Below, one piece after another: positions 61,701-64,000 of a DNA stretch of 64,000 nucleotides. Below the pieces are notes generated by a model that saw only the letters and a program-made list of their open reading frames with translations, was not told the DNA's origin and searched no databases. The translations under genes and the position numbers were made by a program. The DNA comes from Certhia americana (lineage: Eukaryota > Chordata > Aves > Passeriformes > Certhiidae), in contig CM031879.1 of assembly GCA_018697195.1 (NCBI GenBank), positions 37,249,408 through 37,313,407 on the forward strand, given 5' to 3'. Positions within the stretch are counted from its first letter, which is position 1. The number at the start of each line of letters is the position of its first letter.

Positions 61701-63213
61701 ACTACACTCAGAAATTAATTGTGGGTCTGTACAAAAAGACCTCTATAAACATAAAATCCAGCTTTAATGGAAGTTGAGATCCATGCAAATAATAGGACCC
61801 ATTAGAGCAGTAGGACTCAAAACTTATAGGAGTATACTAAGAGGAAGAACTTATGTTCTCAGTTAAACTTGCAAACCTCCACATGTATTATCAATACATT
61901 TTTTTTATTCTGTTAGTCTCAAAATAAAACCATGAGTTTAAAATCATACGTATGAGACAAATACAGATGGAATGTATAATCTAAAGCGAATATTTCAGAT
62001 TATTTGATGGCAGAACTCCAGTAATCTAAAGCAATTCCGCAACTTTACATACATATACATAATCTTAGCAGATAGAGATAGATAATCAAAGATACATAAT
62101 CTTAGCAGATTTACAGCAAATAAGAAACAAATAGAAATCTTTCAGAGTTGAAACTATACATTATTCAGACTGCACAGTATGATATTAATGTATAAACTAC
62201 TAGAAGATCTAGTCTGAATTCAGAATTACCATGTTAAAAAGGCAGACAGAGGACTGAGTGCAAGGGTGAATCTGTAATGAGACAAAGAGCATCACTGACT
62301 GGGCTTGCTCTGAGAGATGAGCATGGGGAAAGGTGACAGTTGTACATGAGTTCCAAAGTAGAAAGAAAACAGATGAACATGGATAGAGATTGTACAGGTG
62401 AACAAATTACACAGTCTTATATGTAAAAAACATTTTAATGACCTCTTACAGAAGAGTTAAAAATCTGATTCATTATTTGGCTTAGAGTGAATAGCACACA
62501 TTTAAATGTGCATTTAAACGCGCATTTAAACGCAGAAGAAAATGAGATGTTATGACATGAGCAGGTAGAAATTTGGCTTTAATAAAAGGAGTAGACTACC
62601 CAAATTGTGGGATCTTAACTGGCTAGAATTCATGGAATTACTGGGATCCCAAATACATGAGATGTATAGAAGAAAATGTGGCTAGAAGCAGGAAAAAAAC
62701 TAGCTATATCTTGAATTCCATCTGTAGCAGTAGCTGTGTCATCAGTAGTGCTGACTTTAAGGTTGAGGACAGTAGAAACCCCAGGACTGTGCGGAGATTT
62801 TGTTGTTAACTGAACACTGCAGGGTCACTTGAGCTTGCTCTCTGTGGATGGGTGTCCCAGTATAGTTGGGAGGCCATCAACCAGATCCCAGAGGTAGTGG
62901 GCAACTGTAGGATCACATGCTGCCATATCAAGACTAAGCCTTTGTATAGCAAATAAACCCTTCTTGGATGCTCTTCTATTCAGTTGTAACTACTAATATA
63001 TTTTAAATAGAGTTTTCAAGTTAATGTCTTTTATTCCACAATTCTCTTTCAGAACCTGCAAAGCCAGAAGGTCTTAAATTCTTCAATATTTCATCATATT
63101 ATTTTTCACTGTATTGGAGACTACCTTATGGACTTGTAGACAGATTTCATGTGGATCTTGTTCCTGATCATGCTTCTGTTGTTATCCTAGATCTTGGAGT
63201 TAGGGAGTATCAA
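40420..63213 (+). CDS. PTPRQ: PTPRQ 5' part: signal peptide, FN3 domains and a C-type-lectin-like domain (18 exons, continues right)
   Basis: PTPRQ is a type I membrane phosphatase (mainly on phosphoinositides) needed for stereocilia shaft connectors in hair cells. Exons are 40420-40467, 43060-43197, 43847-43982, 45074-45328, 46199-46416, 48330-48516, 48660-48944, 49264-49548, 50105-50374, 51509-51769, 53255-53385, 53591-53720, 55193-55343, 55840-55946, 56408-56505, 59281-59443, 61032-61292 and 63053-63213. They sum to 3285 bases, exactly 1095 codons without a stop, and every junction phase fits. Layout: signal 1-16, FN3-1 to about 107, FN3-2 to 192, lectin-like domain to 327, FN3-3 to FN3-10 to 1041, then half of FN3-11. 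Transmembrane and phosphatase parts lie beyond the right edge. The gene name rests on position after OTOGL, on the FN3 style (L-x-P-G-x-x-Y) and on the last exon resembling the region before the first FN3 piece of mammalian PTPRQ (memory). Confidence 0.82.
40468..43059 (+). other. PTPRQ intron 1
   Basis: A 2.6-kb intron with a poly-A tract at 41988-42029. A stretch around 41080-41260 has the feel of an old dispersed repeat but cannot be assigned. No further exon is needed for phase. Confidence 0.65.
43060..43197 (+). CDS. PTPRQ: PTPRQ exon 2: FN3-1, first half
   Basis: The exon is 138 bases, phase 0 to 0. It encodes 46 residues with 'ESQCMYCDQAKKPARRVLME' and 'WTELPRGEDPDYYILTYQQ', where the Trp and the Y-x-L-T-Y strand are typical of FN3. 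The donor (AAA|GTATAT at 43198) is weak. Confidence 0.75.
43847..43982 (+). CDS. PTPRQ: PTPRQ exon 3: FN3-1, second half
   Basis: The exon is 136 bases, phase 0 in and phase 1 out (donor GTAAGT at 43983). It encodes about 45 residues, including 'VLLQESRKYDITIESLKKGQ', where Y-D-I-T-I is the FN3 F-strand. Confidence 0.82.
43983..45073 (+). other. PTPRQ intron 3
   Basis: AT-rich intron holding the AACTTTAT repeat (44357-44396). Acceptor TAATAG ends at 45073. No other element seen. Confidence 0.75.
44357..44396 (+). repeat. Tandem repeat (AACTTTAT) x5
   Basis: Five exact head-to-tail copies of an 8-base unit lie in the PTPRQ intron between 43983 and 45073. Confidence 0.95.
45074..45328 (+). 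CDS. PTPRQ: PTPRQ exon 4: FN3-2 in one exon
   Basis: The exon is 255 bases, phase 1 to 1 (donor GTATGT at 45329). It encodes 85 residues: 'ATTVSFNWSMMIKEFSVSLF' for the first sheet, then 'WRNLAPATIYTFKFIFEQ' as the L-x-P-x-x-x-Y hinge and strand. The Trp and Tyr core positions are kept. Confidence 0.85.
45329..46198 (+). other. PTPRQ intron 4
   Basis: Unique AT-rich intron before the lectin-like exons; acceptor CTATAG ends at 46198. Nothing else recognised. Confidence 0.75.
46199..46416 (+). CDS. PTPRQ: PTPRQ exon 5: C-type-lectin-like domain, first half
   Basis: The exon is 218 bases, phase 1 in and phase 0 out (donor AAG|GTCAGT at 46417). It encodes 73 residues: 'GTCSQGWVAFQSSCYRMGKE', 'WKVAQQTCETSSQGAHLLDI', 'EEEHGFVLSYLQ' and 'LWTGLNDLK'. 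This is the C-type lectin fold signature (G-W-x-x-F-x-x-S-C-Y ... W-x-x-A-x-x-x-C ... G-A-x-L-L-x-I ... E-x-x-F ... W-x-G-L-N-D), with the extra N-terminal cysteine of long-form domains. The domain sits between FN3-2 and FN3-3 and shares their phases. Confidence 0.9.
46417..48329 (+). other. PTPRQ intron splitting the lectin-like domain, with (TG)n
   Basis: A 1.9-kb intron with a (TG)n microsatellite at 46667-46703. Nothing else recognised. Confidence 0.8.
46667..46703 (+). repeat. (TG)n microsatellite
   Basis: An uninterrupted TG run of about 18 units, preceded by a shorter interrupted run. Confidence 0.95.
48330..48516 (+). CDS. PTPRQ: PTPRQ exon 6: C-type-lectin-like domain, second half
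   Basis: The exon is 187 bases, phase 0 in and phase 1 out (donor GTAACT at 48517). It encodes about 62 residues: 'GQLLWTDGSPYL' (the W-x-D-G-S-P motif), 'ENQTDCYALQR' and 'FFCYVQLPYICEYE' (the C ... P-Y-I-C-E closing strand). The usual calcium and sugar-binding EPN/QPD and WND motifs are absent, so the fold is likely a protein-binding or structural lectin-like domain. Confidence 0.9.
48660..48944 (+). CDS. PTPRQ: PTPRQ exon 7: FN3-3 in one exon
   Basis: The exon is 285 bases, phase 1 to 1 (donor GTAAGT at 48945). It encodes 95 residues with 'TTEVVFVWSSMDMW' and 'IGQLSPGLLYSFLLTARSPE', the L-S-P-G-x-x-Y-x-F FN3 hinge and F-strand. Confidence 0.88.
49264..49548 (+). CDS. PTPRQ: PTPRQ exon 8: FN3-4 in one exon
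   Basis: The exon is 285 bases, phase 1 to 1. It encodes 95 residues: 'SAEIHLKWDPPQHS' and 'IRNIKPYHQYQLYLQNVAKK'. The donor GTGATG at 49549 is less than ideal, but phase and the next exon support it. Confidence 0.85.
50105..50374 (+). CDS. PTPRQ: PTPRQ exon 9: FN3-5 in one exon
   Basis: The exon is 270 bases, phase 1 to 1 (donor GTAAGA at 50375). It encodes 90 residues: 'VSPPTAVYIHPEDVEEESVI', 'LHWKLPQES' and 'DDLTPGMAYEIAVASVKNG', a very clean FN3. Confidence 0.9.
50375..51508 (+). other. PTPRQ intron
   Basis: A 1.1-kb intron, no element recognised. Acceptor TTTTCTAG ends at 51508. Confidence 0.75.
51509..51769 (+). CDS. PTPRQ: PTPRQ exon 10: FN3-6 in one exon
   Basis: The exon is 261 bases, phase 1 to 1 (donor GTGAGT at 51770). 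It encodes 87 residues: 'KPVQIVVPYVLYSNAVVLFV' and 'IENLTAGREYDFCVSTKSGK'. The usual core Trp is replaced in this domain (FVRMP where most have W-x-x-P). Confidence 0.86.
51770..53254 (+). other. PTPRQ intron
   Basis: A 1.5-kb intron with no recognised element. Acceptor CTGTAG ends at 53254. Confidence 0.75.
53255..53385 (+). CDS. PTPRQ: PTPRQ exon 11: FN3-7, first half
   Basis: The exon is 131 bases, phase 1 in and phase 0 out (donor GTATGC at 53386). It encodes 44 residues including 'LAAPLNVREGDVTDTSIQIS', then 'WDRADGDFEQYEV', a standard FN3 A-B-C strand set. Confidence 0.88.
53591..53720 (+). CDS. PTPRQ: PTPRQ exon 12: FN3-7, second half
   Basis: The exon is 130 bases, phase 0 in and phase 1 out (donor GTAAGA at 53721). 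It encodes about 43 residues: 'FSNLSPGKLYSFAIRTEKEG' and 'VTKEVET'. Confidence 0.9.
53721..55192 (+). other. PTPRQ intron
   Basis: A 1.5-kb AT-rich intron with no element recognised. Acceptor CACACAG ends at 55192. Confidence 0.75.
55193..55343 (+). CDS. PTPRQ: PTPRQ exon 13: FN3-8, first half
   Basis: The exon is 151 bases, phase 1 in and phase 2 out (donor GTATGA at 55344). It encodes about 50 residues: 'SAVKYLNCSRDSESITVTW', then 'PPAQSMFDGYVLSIN'. It is the only FN3 split in phase 2. Confidence 0.87.
55840..55946 (+). CDS. PTPRQ: PTPRQ exon 14: FN3-8, second half
   Basis: The exon is 107 bases, phase 2 in and phase 1 out (donor GTAGGT at 55947). It encodes about 36 residues: 'MHKFEHLLPGTDFLINIVTT' and 'LKTST'. 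The L-x-P-G-T hinge is kept but Phe replaces the usual Tyr. Confidence 0.86.
56408..56505 (+). CDS. PTPRQ: PTPRQ exon 15: FN3-9, first half
   Basis: The exon is 98 bases, phase 1 in and phase 0 out (donor GTGAGA at 56506). It encodes 33 residues: 'PDPPSDLQVFGQEENTVYFS', then 'WKLPRGGFDMFQ'. Confidence 0.9.
56506..59280 (+). other. PTPRQ intron with a possible cassette exon
   Basis: A 2.8-kb intron. It has a poly-T tract at about 57078-57093 and a possible in-phase cassette exon at 58930-59028. Two mutually overlapping open frames on opposite strands near 58357-58753 have no other support. Confidence 0.65.
58930..59028 (+). CDS. Possible PTPRQ cassette exon (33 codons, phase 0-0)
   Basis: A pyrimidine-rich acceptor (TTTTTTGCCAG ending at 58929) and donor GTAAGC (59029) bracket exactly 99 stop-free bases, phase 0 to 0, between two exons that are themselves joined in phase 0. 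It would insert 'KGTELLNCTVHQYSC' and following residues inside FN3-9, between strands that already form a complete domain without it. It could be an alternative exon or a chance pseudo-exon. Confidence 0.3.
59281..59443 (+). CDS. PTPRQ: PTPRQ exon 16: FN3-9, second half
   Basis: The exon is 163 bases, phase 0 in and phase 1 out (donor GTAAGG at 59444). It encodes about 54 residues: 'LSYCLMNNEKLLT', 'VVKNLTPGTEYVFQLRTIKG' and 'VEKKVIT'. Joined to 'FDMFQ' it makes a complete FN3. Confidence 0.9.
59444..61031 (+). other. PTPRQ intron with a possible decayed FN3 half-exon
   Basis: A 1.6-kb intron. Around 60045-60150 one frame reads FN3-like; see the separate entry. Acceptor CTATAG ends at 61031. 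Confidence 0.65.
60045..60150 (+). pseudogene. Possible decayed FN3 half-exon
   Basis: One frame reads 'NSQVYTHACHRPPLFDGYFV' followed by 'ACLDYNSSTQ'. PP-x-FDGY-x-V is the FN3 B-C pattern seen in the neighbouring exons (compare 'PPAQSMFDGYVL' at 55193-55343). The core Trp is missing, no convincing donor follows and no matching second half is seen, so an old duplicated exon that has decayed is the best reading. Confidence 0.3.
61032..61292 (+). CDS. PTPRQ: PTPRQ exon 17: FN3-10 in one exon
   Basis: The exon is 261 bases, phase 1 to 1. It encodes 87 residues: 'PAGICGLTLKMINTSSATVM', 'WNPTTTDFTSYKASLSN' and 'VTHLTAGGTYNFTLKRLKGN'. The donor GTCTGT at 61293 is non-ideal, but the phase matches. 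Confidence 0.87.
61293..63052 (+). other. PTPRQ intron
   Basis: A 1.8-kb intron. It has a T/G-rich low-complexity patch at about 61598-61641 and a locally duplicated block ('acataatcttagcagat' at about 62057 and 62094). Nothing else can be assigned. Confidence 0.7.
63053..63213 (+). CDS. PTPRQ: PTPRQ exon 18: FN3-11, first half (gene continues beyond the window)
   Basis: The exon is 161 bases, phase 1 in and phase 0 out (donor GTAAGT at 63214). It encodes 54 residues: 'EPAKPEGLKFFNISSYYFSL', 'YWRLPYGLVDRFHVDLV' and 'DLGVREYQ'. From memory, the next residues of mammalian PTPRQ would be a V-D-V-S-N-V-V-P-G-T-x-Y second-half exon, which in mammals follows the signal peptide directly. That exon is not in this window. 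Confidence 0.88.
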
Positions 63214-64000
63214 GTAAGTGTTTTTATTACAGGACTTGCAGGGCCAGCTTTTCCTTATGCACTGTGCTGGTGAGGAATTCAAGCTTTCCTCCATAGCTGT
63301 TTAATGCATATATGAACATGAAAGCATTAATGAAATTTGTTGAGTTGGGCGCAAATTTCAGCATCCACACTTTGCTACATAACAACAGGTAATGAACTTA
63401 CTGGTTTTTTTAAAGTCTACTAGAAGGATGCAGACCGTCATCCAAGGATTCATAAATAGTTTAGCAAGGGAAGGGCAGAGCTATTGAGTAGTACAGGCTC
63501 ATTAATTGTGTACTTGCCAGGAAGATCTCTGCTTAAATCATTAATGCAGGCAACATTTCAGTGCTAAGCCATCATAAAGATATAGGAGCACTTTTGATTC
63601 CGCTGTCTGGAACATATAATATTAACAGAAATTATGGTTTCTCTGGATGTTTTGCTTTTAGTTTTCATTGGAACTGCAAAGATACAGGTATTTTATATAA
63701 TTTCTTGCTAAGTTAATAATTATGTTTACTGAAAAGGATGGTTTAGTTTAGTTTAGACCCTTTAGTTTAAGGGTCAAAAGCTTGTTTTACTTTATTTGTT
63801 CATTCTTTCAAAAAGGAGATTTATAATGCTTCATATTTACTTTGATAATGATAATATAGAAAAAACCTCTATAGATACATTGAAAAAGGACTCTGGGATA
63901 AAATTAATAGTTAATTTTGTTGTTCCTTAATATTGAATGTTATACACATCTTATGAAGGCTAGTTGACAGCAAAATACTGTAGCCAACAGATGTAAACTA
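63214..64000 (+). other. PTPRQ intron, running off the window
   Basis: Intron sequence to the right edge. It has a small TTTAG-type repeat at about 63739-63768. No exon is recognised in it. Confidence 0.7.

Noticed and set aside
62700..62970. A possible second LTR end (AATAAA followed by a pyrimidine-rich stretch)
   Set aside because: A single hexamer and loose composition only; no inverted termini or partner seen.
40420..63213. The FN3/lectin exons as a separate gene distinct from PTPRQ
   Set aside because: No stop codon or poly(A) context closes the frame before the right edge, phases are continuous and the last exon looks like PTPRQ. It cannot be fully excluded without transcripts.
1..64000. 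CRISPR arrays, tRNA or rRNA genes, bacterial or phage systems
   Set aside because: No regularly spaced repeats, cloverleaf or ribosomal signature was noticed, and the window is spliced vertebrate DNA.

Overview
The window is vertebrate nuclear DNA: AT-rich, with long introns, GT-AG spliced exons and no bacterial-style operons. A short CR1-type LINE tail near 650-737 and the gene order point to a bird (or another sauropsid). Species cannot be told. There is one 203-base assembly gap (24329-24531), in a CCCT-rich stretch.

Two inner-ear genes lie head to tail on the + strand. Positions 1345-34005 hold the 3' part of an otogelin-like gene (OTOGL): 25 intact coding exons plus one that appears damaged beside the gap. 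The intact exons join in phase into about 2001 residues ending in a stop codon. In order they encode the end of a beta-trefoil (AbfB-like) region, a TIL-like cysteine segment, a very large Ser/Thr-rich mucin-like exon (6247-9053), the last VWF-type D assembly (VWD, C8, TIL), a series of short cysteine-rich VWC-like exons and a C-terminal cystine knot. OTOGL is a secreted component of the acellular gels over sensory hair cells.

Positions 34006-40300 are intergenic (OTOGL 3'UTR, then the presumed PTPRQ promoter). From 40420 to the right edge lies the 5' part of PTPRQ, the receptor-type phosphatase of hair-bundle shaft connectors. A 16-codon signal-peptide exon is followed by 17 further exons that join in phase to exactly 1095 codons. 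They encode FN3 domains 1 and 2, a C-type-lectin-like domain (46199-48516), FN3 domains 3 to 10 and the first half of FN3 11, which continues off the window. The last exon appears to sit just before the point where the mammalian protein, as I remember it, joins its signal peptide to its first FN3 piece. The main finding is therefore a PTPRQ ectodomain extended at its N-terminus by about 1,080 residues, with an embedded lectin-like domain.

The two genes may work in neighbouring structures: OTOGL in the overlying extracellular matrix, PTPRQ on the hair-cell stereocilia. All exon calls come from hand translation, splice-site inspection and phase bookkeeping; no database search was run.
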